This document shows, in pieces, positions 51,501-59,467 of a stretch of DNA of 64,000 nucleotides (within the stretch, counting starts at the first letter, position 1; each line of letters opens with the position of its first letter). The DNA is taken from NCBI GenBank assembly GCA_016787485.1, contig JAEUUL010000008.1, forward strand, positions 171,200 through 235,199, written 5' to 3'. This DNA comes from Bacteroidota bacterium (lineage in GTDB: Bacteria > Bacteroidota > Bacteroidia > NS11-12g > UBA955). The notes under the pieces were generated by a model. The model was not told the origin of the DNA, made no database searches, and was given only the letters and a program-made list of their open reading frames with translations. The translations under genes and the position numbers were made by a program.

Positions 51501-54199
51501 CTATAGGCTACAGCAGTCTATACAGCAATACCACGGCCAGCAACAATACCGCCATAGGCTACAATTCACTGTATTACAACACTACCGGCAGCAACAATAC
51601 CGCCATGGGAACGAACAGTTTGTATAATAACAGTTCAGGATCAAGCAACACTGCCATTGGATACAGATCACTTTACAACAATACCTCCGGATACAGGAAC
51701 ACTGCATTGGGAGAAAACAGCGCATCGGCCATAACCACAGGAACCCAAAACACGGCCATTGGTGGTGATGCACTTTCAGCAAGCACCACAGGCCATTACA
51801 ACACAGGAGTGGGCTATGCAGCCCTGAGCAACAATACTACTGGCTCGGGCAATACTGCTGTAGGTAACGCATCCATGACTTCAAACACCACTGGTATATA
51901 CAACATCAGTATGGGAGATGCCTCTCTGGCATTTAACAAAACTGGCTCATACAATGCCGCCCTGGGTGCCTATTCCATGTACTTCCGAAAATCTGGAGAC
52001 AACAACTTAGCTTTGGGCTTCTACAGCGGATATAATGATACCAGCGGTTCACGAAATTTATACGCAGGTACAGAAGCCGCCTTCCATAACCGAAATGGCA
52101 GCGATATCGTAGCCCTGGGTTACAGGACTTTGTTCAACAACCGGTCTGCAAATGTGGTTGCCGTGGGTTCCAATGCATTGTATTCCAATACAACTGGTGA
52201 GTACAATACTGCCATCGGTCATTACGCACTGAATAAAAACACCACGGCCGAATTAAATACTGCCCTTGGCTTTGAAGCACTTGCTTTTACCACAACAGGC
52301 AATGGCAACACAGCGCTTGGCGTTTGGACACTCAGGACAAATACTACAGGAGAAAACAACACGGCCATCGGCAACCAGTCTATGTATAACAATACCACTG
52401 GTGTGTATAATATTGCATTGGGCAGTGTGGCATTGCGCAGCAATACTACTGGGAATTATAATGTAGGAATCGGGGTGTCTGCCCTGGAAAGTGCCACCAC
52501 TGCCTCAAACAATACGGCGGTTGGTACTGCTGCTTTGTATGGAATTACTACCGGCACCCAAAATACCGGTATAGGCGCAGGCACACAAACCAATGGAAGC
52601 ACCGGTTCAAATAATACATCGGTAGGCTATTACTCTCTGAATAATGCATACGGCAATCAAAACACTGCGATAGGGTCCCGATCCATGTTGAATCACACTT
52701 CCGGTACAGACAACACCGCAGTGGGCTACAATACCCTTACTGCAAATACAGCTCAAAGCTATAATACCGCAATCGGAAGTGGAGTGCTGAATGCAAATAC
52801 AAACGGATCTCAAAATACAGGAGTTGGTTACAGCGCATTGACTGCGAATACCACCGGAGGGCAAAACACAGCTGTGGGCAGCCAGAGTTTAAGATCCAAT
52901 ACGACAGGATCGTATAACACGGCTCATGGTTATACCGCGCTGTATTCCAATACTACGGGATCCGGAAATTCAGCTTTTGGCTTTCAGGCCTTAAATGGAA
53001 TGGGGACGGGTAACTATAATACTGCGGTCGGTTTTGGAGCTGCATATTCAGCTTCTACAGCAAGTTATACAACTGCTATAGGTTATTCAGCTCTTTCATC
53101 CGCGACTTCAAGTTCGGGAAATACGGCCGTTGGTTATTCAGCAGCCATTTCGACCACAACAGGCCAGTACAATGTTGCGCTTGGGCCAAACACATTGTCA
53201 CTGAATACAACAGGATCCTACAGCACAGCAGTGGGCTATCTGTCCCTGAACTCCAACACCGCCGGCTCGCAGACTGCAGTAGGTGCCTTCAGCCTTTATT
53301 CAAACACTACCGGCGGGCAAAACACAGCTGTGGGTTACAATTCCATGGGGCTCAATACAACCGGTTACGAAAATACATCCATTGGATATTATTCCCTGGA
53401 CGCGAACACAACCGGTTACCGCAACACCGCCGTTGGAAACCAATCGTCTGGTTCAATAACCACAGGATTTGACAATGCCGCAGTGGGAAATTACAGCAAC
53501 AGTTCAATATCCACCGGAAATCAGAATTCTGCATTGGGCAGTTATGCAAACTATCTGTCTACCGGCACAGGCAATACAGCTGTGGGTTATTATGCAAATG
53601 GGACGTCCAACACAGGTAGCTACAATTCCCTTTTGGGATACAGCACAGAGGTATTAAACAATGCCTCATACGCCACAGCGATAGGCTATGATGCGGTTGT
53701 TGATACATCCTTCCGGATGTCATTTGGTTATACAGGTATGAATTCCTGGATGTTCGGAAGAAACAGTATGACCTATGGATATGCCCTGCAGGTAGGTACC
53801 ACTTCTGCAAACGGAAACGGAGCCCGTCTCACACGCGGCGGAGTCTGGACAAATGCATCGGACGTGAATCTGAAAGAGGACATTCAGGAATTGAATGGCA
53901 GTGAGCTGATGGAAAAAGTGATGCAACTGGATATCACGCGCTGGAAATACAAGGGAACCGGAGAATACCACATTGGTCCCATGGCTCAGCAGTTTTATAG
54001 TCTTTTTAAAACCGGGGTTGACAATGAATCCATCAGTACGATTGATCCTTCAGGCATAGCCATCAAAGCCATACAGGAACAACAGCGAGTGATAGAACAG
54101 CAGAAAGCACGTCTTGATGCCCAGCAAAAAACCATTGAAGAAATGCAGCAAGCCATTCTCCGGCTAAAAAAAGAAGGCTTTGCGGAAGTAAGCAAGTAA
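48599..54199 (+). CDS. Giant repeat surface protein with C-terminal S74 chaperone-like domain
   Basis: The 1866-aa product has a signal peptide (ends AAWAQ, residue 20). An N-terminal domain of about 120 aa follows (SIQYQAVARNASGQILANQ... LHSVPYALFAERA), shared by many Bacteroidota surface proteins. Thirteen NELQTLS-type units of about 30-40 aa span residues 235-640, and about forty units of 23 aa span about 680-1700 with the YadA-head-like pattern NTAxGxxALxxNTTGxxN. The last 150 residues contain SDVNLKEDIQEL and GPMAQQFYSLF, as in the intramolecular chaperone (peptidase S74) domains of trimeric fibres, and end in a coiled coil. This suggests a trimeric, self-processing fibre. No phage genes are near. 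A T9SS tail is not seen. Confidence 0.88.
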   Translation: MKKIYTVLFCSLCIMAAWAQTPQSIQYQAVARNASGQILANQSITLQLSISETTPGGTIVFRERHAATTNSLGLFTLAIGKGSPVIGTLGGIDWSQNAKFLLVEMDPSGGTTFSSLGTFQLHSVPYALFAERAAQADTSSIALGLGNAVTLPPSKISGGGASQGQILKWNGTAWVAAWLDSTASTDATLRGDGTGSNPLGLAQNGASAGQVLKWNGTAWVPAADIVNDADADPANEIQTLSRTGGRLFLSNGGTVTLPDSSATNEIQNLSISSGKGRIFLSNGGNVILNDSSGTNELQNLSKTGGRISLSQGGGTVYLNDSSSTNELQTLSRSNGTVTLSQGGGTINLPDSSASNELQNLSLNKTGNSTRITISNGNSITFNTGDQDTSTTNELQTLSISSGKGRISLSNGGNVVLNDSSGTNELQTLSKTGGRIILNQGGGTVFLNDSSSTNELQTLSRTNGTVSLSQGGGNINLPDSSASNELQTLSLNKTGNSTRITISNGNSITFNTGDQDSSSTNELQTLSISSGKGRISLSNGGGNVVLNDSSGTNELQTITRTGGRIILNQGGGTVTLPDSSAANELQTLTKNGGRLILNQSGGTIYLNDSSSTNELQTLSLSNDTIKLSQNGGSVALPLNSYAWKTTGNSGTGSGNFIGTTDAVPVKIRMNNVPSGRIDSASGNTAFGYRTDNFSGTGNTAVGGWSQYLATGSSNTSVGSNTLAVTSGTHNTAVGNHAMQANTTGYSNVAVGSTSLQSNTTGTSNTALGMGSMYTNTTGYSNVGVGSYSLRYNTTGSSNVAVGNSAMHDNTTGYGNTATGAGALNKNTTGGGNAATGESALYFNTNGSNNTAMGGAALYFNKTGDGNTAVGQGAVMGNITGYYNTGVGQSVLRSNKTGLHNTAMGYYAAYNDTTGLYNTILGSMAGYSNISSSSITAVGYQSLYSNKSGNMTAVGSQALYSNTTGASNTAIGYSSLYSNTTASNNTAIGYNSLYYNTTGSNNTAMGTNSLYNNSSGSSNTAIGYRSLYNNTSGYRNTALGENSASAITTGTQNTAIGGDALSASTTGHYNTGVGYAALSNNTTGSGNTAVGNASMTSNTTGIYNISMGDASLAFNKTGSYNAALGAYSMYFRKSGDNNLALGFYSGYNDTSGSRNLYAGTEAAFHNRNGSDIVALGYRTLFNNRSANVVAVGSNALYSNTTGEYNTAIGHYALNKNTTAELNTALGFEALAFTTTGNGNTALGVWTLRTNTTGENNTAIGNQSMYNNTTGVYNIALGSVALRSNTTGNYNVGIGVSALESATTASNNTAVGTAALYGITTGTQNTGIGAGTQTNGSTGSNNTSVGYYSLNNAYGNQNTAIGSRSMLNHTSGTDNTAVGYNTLTANTAQSYNTAIGSGVLNANTNGSQNTGVGYSALTANTTGGQNTAVGSQSLRSNTTGSYNTAHGYTALYSNTTGSGNSAFGFQALNGMGTGNYNTAVGFGAAYSASTASYTTAIGYSALSSATSSSGNTAVGYSAAISTTTGQYNVALGPNTLSLNTTGSYSTAVGYLSLNSNTAGSQTAVGAFSLYSNTTGGQNTAVGYNSMGLNTTGYENTSIGYYSLDANTTGYRNTAVGNQSSGSITTGFDNAAVGNYSNSSISTGNQNSALGSYANYLSTGTGNTAVGYYANGTSNTGSYNSLLGYSTEVLNNASYATAIGYDAVVDTSFRMSFGYTGMNSWMFGRNSMTYGYALQVGTTSANGNGARLTRGGVWTNASDVNLKEDIQELNGSELMEKVMQLDITRWKYKGTGEYHIGPMAQQFYSLFKTGVDNESISTIDPSGIAIKAIQEQQRVIEQQKARLDAQQKTIEEMQQAILRLKKEGFAEVSK
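49409..50500 (+). repeat. 384-bp higher-order repeat in the giant fibre gene
   Basis: Four different NELQ units form a block repeated about two and a half times with an exact 384-bp (128-codon) period: the ISSGKGRI marker occurs at 49409, 49793 and 50177. The protein copies are nearly identical while codons differ at many third positions. Confidence 0.85.
50638..53690 (+). repeat. About forty 69-bp coding repeats (YadA-head-like units)
   Basis: Units of 23 codons encode N-T-A-x-G-x-x-(A/S)-L-x-x-N-T-T-G-x-x-N. Units are diverged at DNA level, and several carry small insertions or deletions of whole codons. Confidence 0.85.
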
Positions 54200-54235
54200 G
54201 CCTTATCTTCCCTTGTCTTTTCGAAGGAAAAGAAC

Positions 54236-54287
54236 TACCTTTGCAGCCCCAAAAATTCATTAACTGCGGTTAATGGTTCCGGGGCTG
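54236..54287 (+). promoter_or_regulatory. Promoter box and hairpin ahead of tRNA-Leu
   Basis: TACCTTTG (54236-54243) has CTTG 20 nt upstream, one base from the -33 element. Directly after it CAGCCCC (54244-54250) can pair with GGGGCTG (54281-54287) over a loop holding a small TTAAC/GTTAA hairpin. It may be the promoter of the tRNA region, or the end of the fibre-gene transcript; the two functions cannot be separated by eye. Confidence 0.4.
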
Positions 54288-54338
54288 TTTCTTCAGGTGA
54301 GTAGCGGTTTTTAGATTCTCAACAGCGAAACAGATGAC

Positions 54339-54358
54339 ATGCACACGTGGCGTAATTG
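54339..54358 (+). repeat. Upstream copy of the tRNA-Leu 5' end (direct repeat, copy 1)
   Basis: The 20 nt ATGCACACGTGGCGTAATTG here are identical to 54470-54489, which includes the first 18 nt of the tRNA gene. The two copies are 131 bp apart. The DNA between them contains a 7-bp GC-rich stem (GTCGCCG 54363-54369 with CGGCGAC 54389-54395). Confidence 0.85.
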
Positions 54359-54471
54359 CTCAGTCGCCGCTGGCAGCGAAGCAACTTACGGCGACGAGTC
54401 CGCGAACTGCGACACAGGAGCAGCTTCGGGAGTAGCCGCAAGCGGGTGCATATTTTGACATAGTAGTATAT

Positions 54472-54553
54472 GCACACGTGGCGTAATTGGTAGCCGCACC
54501 AGACTTAGGATCTGGCGCCGCAAGGTGTGTGGGTTCGAGTCCCTCCGTGTGCA
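54472..54553 (+). tRNA. tRNA-Leu (anticodon UAG)
   Basis: An 82-nt class II tRNA. The acceptor stem GCACACG/CGTGTGC is perfect, the D-stem is GCG/CGC with AATTGGTAG loop, and the anticodon stem CCAGA/TCTGG holds CTTAGGA (anticodon TAG). The variable arm CGCC-GCAA-GGTG and T-loop TTCGAGT are normal. The T-stem GTGGG/CCCTC has one T-T mismatch. The CCA end is not encoded (ACCCC follows). A weak promoter-like TTCG-N20-CATATTTTG lies just upstream, inside the segment between the direct repeats. Confidence 0.93.
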
Positions 54554-54617
54554 CCCCTTTACCGGAATGGCCCTATGGTCATTCCGTTTTTTGAAACAAC
54601 TGAAAGTACTGTCTGCA

Positions 54618-56003
54618 GTGAATATATCTCTCGAAAAAACCGACGAACTTAACGCAACCGTTATCATCGACCTGGAAAAACAGGATTACAGCGAAAAAGT
54701 AGAAAAAGAACTCCGCAGGGTTCAGAAAAACGTGGCCATGCGTGGATTCCGTCCCGGAAAAGCTCCGCTGGATATGGTTAAACGCATGTATGGCAAATCC
54801 ATACTGGCCGATGAAATTCAGCAAACGGCCACCGATGCGCTGAATAGCTATATACAGGAACAAAAACTGGATATACTGGGTTACCCCATTGCCAGCACCC
54901 GCGTGGAAAGTGATCTGGATATTGAAAACAAAGAGCAATTCCGGTTTGCCTTTGATTTGGGTATGGCTCCGGAGTTTGAACTTCAGATTTCTGATAAAGA
55001 CCAGTTGGAAAACTTTGTCATTACGGTTACAGACAAAGAAGTGGACGAAGACATCGACTATGCCCGCAAACGCTATGGAAAAATGGAAGATGTGGAAAGC
55101 GCAGAAGGTGAGGACATCGTCTATTGCACCCTTACCGAACTCAATGAGCAGGGTGAGACCATGGAGGGTGGCGTAGAAGGCAAATCGGCCAGTCTGGTGC
55201 CCAATCTGGTGCAGGATGAAGCCCTGAAGAATACCTTGCTGGGAATCAAAAAGGATGCAGCACTCACAGTGAATATTTTCCAGTTGTTCAACAACAATGA
55301 TTCTGTCATCAGCAGCACACTTGGAATTGCCAAAGAAGGAGTAAAAGACCTGAGCATGGACTTCCGTATGGTAGTGACAGACGTGAAACGCCGTACCCTT
55401 GCCGAATTGAATGAAGAGTACTTTCAGGAAGTGTTTGGCCCGCAGGATGCACCTGCAACCATTGAGGAATACCGTGAAAGAATCAAATCAAATCTGGAAA
55501 ACTATTACCGCAATGAAGCTGATCTGTGGATAGACCATCAGATAGGACATTTACTGCTGGAAAAACATGCTTTCCAGTTGCCCGACGAATTTTTAAAACG
55601 CTGGCTGGTAACCACCAAACCCGAGACCTACACTGCTGAAAACATTGAAGAGAAATATGCCGAAGAAAAGCAGGCGCTGGTTCGCAGGCTGATTATCGAT
55701 AAAATTGCTGCGAAATATTCAATTGAACCTACCCACGGCGACATTCGGGATGAAGCCCGCACTTACTACCTGGGATTGTACAGGCAATATGGCCTCACCA
55801 TGATGCCCGACGACAATTTCCTTGACAGCACCATTGACAAACGATTGGAAGAACGCGAGTTTGTAAGCCAGATGGCCGACCGCGTTGTCTACCGCAAAGC
55901 CTATGACCAGGTAAAACAACTGATCTCTCTGGTTGACAAACCGGTAACTGTAGAAGAATACTTCCAACATGTAAACGAGCATAAACATGCTCATGCCGAA
56001 TAA
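54618..56003 (+). CDS. tig: Trigger factor
   Basis: The ribosome-bound chaperone and peptidyl-prolyl isomerase. From the GTG at 54618 (reading MNISLEKTDELNATVIIDLEK) it has 461 aa. The ribosome-binding signature is GFRPGKAPLDMVKRMYGKSI near residue 43. The central region is PPIase-like but degenerate, as in other Bacteroidota. The C-terminal helical arms hold VEEYREI-like and YDQVKQLISLVDKPVTVEEYF segments. The longer open frame beginning at 54525 overlaps the tRNA-Leu gene and is rejected. clpP follows after 75 bp. Confidence 0.94.
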   Translation: MNISLEKTDELNATVIIDLEKQDYSEKVEKELRRVQKNVAMRGFRPGKAPLDMVKRMYGKSILADEIQQTATDALNSYIQEQKLDILGYPIASTRVESDLDIENKEQFRFAFDLGMAPEFELQISDKDQLENFVITVTDKEVDEDIDYARKRYGKMEDVESAEGEDIVYCTLTELNEQGETMEGGVEGKSASLVPNLVQDEALKNTLLGIKKDAALTVNIFQLFNNNDSVISSTLGIAKEGVKDLSMDFRMVVTDVKRRTLAELNEEYFQEVFGPQDAPATIEEYRERIKSNLENYYRNEADLWIDHQIGHLLLEKHAFQLPDEFLKRWLVTTKPETYTAENIEEKYAEEKQALVRRLIIDKIAAKYSIEPTHGDIRDEARTYYLGLYRQYGLTMMPDDNFLDSTIDKRLEEREFVSQMADRVVYRKAYDQVKQLISLVDKPVTVEEYFQHVNEHKHAHAE

Positions 56004-56078
56004 TCGGTCCGATTGTTACTGTTAAAGTAAATTGACTGTACCTTCGTCTGCAGATATATCAATTTGTAACGAACATAT

Positions 56079-56765
56079 ATGGATTACGGAAAAGAATTCA
56101 GAAAGTATGCTGTAAAGCATCTGGGAATTAACAGTTTACATGTAGACAAATACATGGAGCACACGGTTCCTAATGTAGTTGGCCTCACCCCCAACATCAT
56201 TGAGGAACGACAGTTGAATGCAGTCGCTATGGACATTTTCTCCCGGCTGATGATGGATCGCATCATCTTTCTGGGGGTGCCAATTTATGATGACGTTGCG
56301 AATATCATCATCGGACAGTTGCTGTTTCTTGAAAGCAGCAACCCAAACCGCGACATTCAGATTTACATCAACAGTCCGGGTGGAAGTGTTTATGCAGGTC
56401 TTGCCATCTACGACACCATGCAGTTTATTGGCAGCGATGTAGCCACCATTTGCACAGGTATGGCTGCAAGCATGGGTGCTGTCTTGATGGCTGCAGGTGA
56501 AAAAGGCAAACGCACTGCTCTGCCCCACTCCCGCATTATGATTCACCAGCCTTTGGGCGGAGCTCAGGGTCAGGCTTCGGATATTGAAATCACCTACAAG
56601 GAAATCAGCAAGCTCAAAAAAGAGTTGTATGATATATTGGCGCACCACAGCGGGCAGAAATACGAGAAAATAGAAGAAGACGGAGACCGTGATTACTGGA
56701 TGACTGCCGAAGAAGCAAAGACCTACGGCATGATCGACGAGGTACTCACCCGCCGCACCAAATAA
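56079..56765 (+). CDS. clpP: ATP-dependent Clp protease proteolytic subunit
   Basis: ClpP forms the barrel-shaped protease that works with ClpX. The 228-aa protein has the catalytic triad Ser131 ([10 protein letters not shown]), His156 ([15 protein letters not shown]) and Asp205 ([12 protein letters not shown]), and the [17 protein letters not shown] segment (99-114). The N-terminus is about 25 residues longer than in E. coli. A TACCTTCG box (56039-56046), one base from the -7 consensus, precedes it by 32 nt. Confidence 0.97.
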   Translation: MDYGKEFRKYAVKHLGINSLHVDKYMEHTVPNVVGLTPNIIEERQLNAVAMDIFSRLMMDRIIFLGVPIYDDVANIIIGQLLFLESSNPNRDIQIYINSPGGSVYAGLAIYDTMQFIGSDVATICTGMAASMGAVLMAAGEKGKRTALPHSRIMIHQPLGGAQGQASDIEITYKEISKLKKELYDILAHHSGQKYEKIEEDGDRDYWMTAEEAKTYGMIDEVLTRRTK

Positions 56766-56802
56766 AACAGTTGGGGCAACCCGATTGTTGTAATCCTATC
56801 CA

Positions 56803-58044
56803 ATGAAAAACAAACAACAGATTTGCTCCTTTTGCGGACGTAAAAAAGAAGAAACCCTCATGCTCATTTCTGGGCTGGAGGGTCATATTTGCGACACATG
56901 TGCAGAACAGGCGCACAATCTGGTAGAAGAAGAACTTGGCTACACTCGTGGTAAAAGTCTGAACACCCAATCCGGAGACTGGACAAATTCACCATTACCG
57001 GTTCCTTCAGAAATCAAGGCGTATCTGGATCAGTATGTGATAGGACAGGATGATGCAAAGAAAATAATGAGTGTGGCGGTTTATAACCACTACAAACGCA
57101 TTCGGCACGCCGGCAAAACACAGGATGTTGAAATTGAAAAAAGCAACATTCTGATGGTAGGCGAAACAGGAACCGGTAAGACCTTACTTGCGCGCAGTCT
57201 GGCCCGGTTCCTGAATGTGCCTTTCTGTATAGCAGATGCAACGGTCCTTACCGAGGCAGGCTATGTGGGAGATGATGTGGAAAGCATTCTGAGCCGGCTG
57301 TTACAGGTGGCAGACTACAATCCGGAACTGGCGGAAAGAGGCATCATTTATCTGGATGAAATTGATAAAATCAGCCGCAAAAGCGACAACCCAAGTATAA
57401 CCAGGGATGTAAGTGGTGAAGGTGTGCAGCAGGGATTGTTGAAAATTCTTGAGGGAACAGTTGCCCATGTGGCCCCCGAAGGGGGAAGAAAACACCCTGA
57501 CCAGAAATATGTAAAGGTAGATACAAGCAATATCCTTTTCATTTGCGGTGGTGCTTTCGATGGCATTGAAAAGATTATCAGTCGTCGGGTACAAAACCAG
57601 GCTGTGGGTTTCAATACGCTGAATGAAAAGATAGACAAGGAGAATCTGCTCAAATATATTTCTCCGGCAGACCTGAAAAAGTTTGGATTGATTCCTGAAA
57701 TCATTGGACGTCTGCCCATCATTACTGCCCTTGACCCACTGGACAAACCCACCCTGCGAAGCATTCTGCTGGAACCGAAAAACGCCCTGATAAAACAATA
57801 TAAAACCTTGTTTGAACTGGAGGGCATTCAACTCACCTTCAAAGACGAAGTGATTGATTTCATTGTTGACAAGGCTTTTGAAAATCACCTGGGTGCCCGC
57901 GGCCTCAGGGGCATTTGTGAAGCCATACTGCTGGATTACATGTATACCATTCCAGGTCAGAAACATTCCAAGAAGCTAACCATAGAATTGCCTGAAGCTC
58001 AGGCTAACTGGGAAACCCGCAAGGGCAGTTATCTGGCTGCCTGA
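56803..58044 (+). CDS. clpX: ATP-dependent Clp protease ATP-binding subunit ClpX
   Basis: ClpX unfolds substrates and feeds them to ClpP. The 413-aa product has the zinc-binding domain with Cys8, Cys11, Cys30 and Cys33, Walker A GETGTGKT (120-127), Walker [10 protein letters not shown] near 180, the IGF-type loop region and the [18 protein letters not shown] sensor-2 box near 365. It lies 37 bp after clpP in the same direction. Confidence 0.97.
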   Translation: MKNKQQICSFCGRKKEETLMLISGLEGHICDTCAEQAHNLVEEELGYTRGKSLNTQSGDWTNSPLPVPSEIKAYLDQYVIGQDDAKKIMSVAVYNHYKRIRHAGKTQDVEIEKSNILMVGETGTGKTLLARSLARFLNVPFCIADATVLTEAGYVGDDVESILSRLLQVADYNPELAERGIIYLDEIDKISRKSDNPSITRDVSGEGVQQGLLKILEGTVAHVAPEGGRKHPDQKYVKVDTSNILFICGGAFDGIEKIISRRVQNQAVGFNTLNEKIDKENLLKYISPADLKKFGLIPEIIGRLPIITALDPLDKPTLRSILLEPKNALIKQYKTLFELEGIQLTFKDEVIDFIVDKAFENHLGARGLRGICEAILLDYMYTIPGQKHSKKLTIELPEAQANWETRKGSYLAA

Positions 58045-58107
58045 AACAGCCTTCTGTGATCAAATTTGCCGGATTGAATAAATTTCCGGTAAATTGCCAC
58101 TTTCTGT

Positions 58108-59460
58108 ATGGAAAAAAATTCTCCACGCATCATTCGTTCCTGGGCTATGTACGATTGGGCAAACAGTGTTTATCCACTTGTCATTTCTTCAGCCATCTTC
58201 CCGATTTATTACACTTCTGTAACCCAGACCAAAGACGCCGCGGGGGTGGTACATGACACCGTACAATTCCTGGGTATGGAATTTAAAAACACTGTGGTGA
58301 GCAATTATGCGTTGGCGCTGTCTTTCCTGATCATATGCTTCCTTTCCCCTCTCCTTTCCGGAATAGCCGACAGTCGCGGCAACAAGAAACGGTTTATGCA
58401 GTTCTTCTGCTATCTGGGGGCCACAGCCTGCGCAGGTTTGTACTTTCTTACGGGTAACCCCTCTTCCTTCAGCACTGGCATATTGTTCATATTCCTTGCC
58501 AGTCTTGGCTTCTGGAGCAGTCTGGTATTTTACAATTCTTTTCTGCCGGAAATAGCGGACAATGAAAACATGGACAGGGTCAGTGCCAAGGGGTTTAGCT
58601 TTGGCTACATCGGCAGCAGCACACTGCTTATCCTTTGTTTTCTGTTTCTGGCTGATTTTGACAAAGACAACGTTCCCGACATTCCTGCCATGCTGGGTAT
58701 AAAAAGCATGGGTGAGGCCACACGTTGGTGCTTTGTTGGTGTTGCCCTATGGTGGATTGGCTTTGCGCAGATTTTCTTCCTGAACATAAAGGAAAAAAAG
58801 CGTGCAGCCAATGGCGAATCCGTGTTGAAAGGATTTCATGAATTGCGAAAGGTTTTCAATCAGGTGCAGAAAGACCGCAGTATTAAAACCTACCTCACCG
58901 CTTTTTTCTTCTACAGTATGGGGGTGCAGGTCGTAATGCTGGTGGCGGCCTATTTCGGTGCCAAATTGCTGGAAATGCCGCCCGGGAAGTTGTTACCCGT
59001 TATCCTTATCATTCAATTTGTGGGCATAGCCGGCAGTCTGCTGTTCAGCCGCATTTCAAAATGGAAGGGCAACAAATTTGCGCTGAGTATCACACTCATC
59101 GTTTGGGTGGGCATTTGCATTGGTGCCTGGTTCGATGCTGAATACAAATCGGAAACCGGCTTTTTTATTCTCGCCTTTTTTGTTGGATTGGTAATGGGTG
59201 GTATACAGAGTATGAGCCGCAGCACGTATGGCAAACTGATTCCTGAAAACACCCAGGACACGGCGTCCTTTTTCAGCTTTTATGATATCACAGAAAAGTT
59301 CAGCATGGTAATCGGTCTTTTCCTTTTTGCCTGGGTAGAGCAGCACTCACCTGAAAAAGGTATGCAAAATTCCGTACTGGTTTTGATTGTTTTCTTTGTG
59401 CTGGGTTTTATTCTTCTTCAACCCCTGAAGGATAAGCGATTGAAAGAATATGCCGACTGA
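58108..59460 (+). CDS. UMF1-type MFS transporter
   Basis: The 450-aa protein has 12 predicted helices and the UMF1/Atg22-like opening RSWAMYDWANSVYPLVISSAIFPIYY (residues 10-35), then SPLLSGIADSRGNKKRFM near 85 (the MFS loop A motif) and FVGLVMGGIQSMSRSTYGKLIPENTQDTASFFSFYDITEKF near 365. The family probably moves amino acids or other small solutes across the inner membrane; the substrate is not known. It lies 63 bp after clpX, and converges with the T9SS gene at 59468. Confidence 0.9.
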   Translation: MEKNSPRIIRSWAMYDWANSVYPLVISSAIFPIYYTSVTQTKDAAGVVHDTVQFLGMEFKNTVVSNYALALSFLIICFLSPLLSGIADSRGNKKRFMQFFCYLGATACAGLYFLTGNPSSFSTGILFIFLASLGFWSSLVFYNSFLPEIADNENMDRVSAKGFSFGYIGSSTLLILCFLFLADFDKDNVPDIPAMLGIKSMGEATRWCFVGVALWWIGFAQIFFLNIKEKKRAANGESVLKGFHELRKVFNQVQKDRSIKTYLTAFFFYSMGVQVVMLVAAYFGAKLLEMPPGKLLPVILIIQFVGIAGSLLFSRISKWKGNKFALSITLIVWVGICIGAWFDAEYKSETGFFILAFFVGLVMGGIQSMSRSTYGKLIPENTQDTASFFSFYDITEKFSMVIGLFLFAWVEQHSPEKGMQNSVLVLIVFFVLGFILLQPLKDKRLKEYAD

Positions 59461-59467
59461 ATAAAGT

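Noticed and set aside
48599..54199. CRISPR array or VNTR locus
   Set aside because: Repeats are codon-phased in one open frame with diverged third positions and no identical spacers or repeats; they are protein repeats.
48599..54199. Prophage tail-fibre region
   Set aside because: Only the S74-like C-terminus is phage-like; no capsid, terminase, integrase or lysis genes occur nearby, and the N-terminus is of a Bacteroidota surface type.
54525..54617. Upstream extension of trigger factor
   Set aside because: It overlaps the tRNA-Leu gene; the family N-terminus begins at the GTG at 54618.
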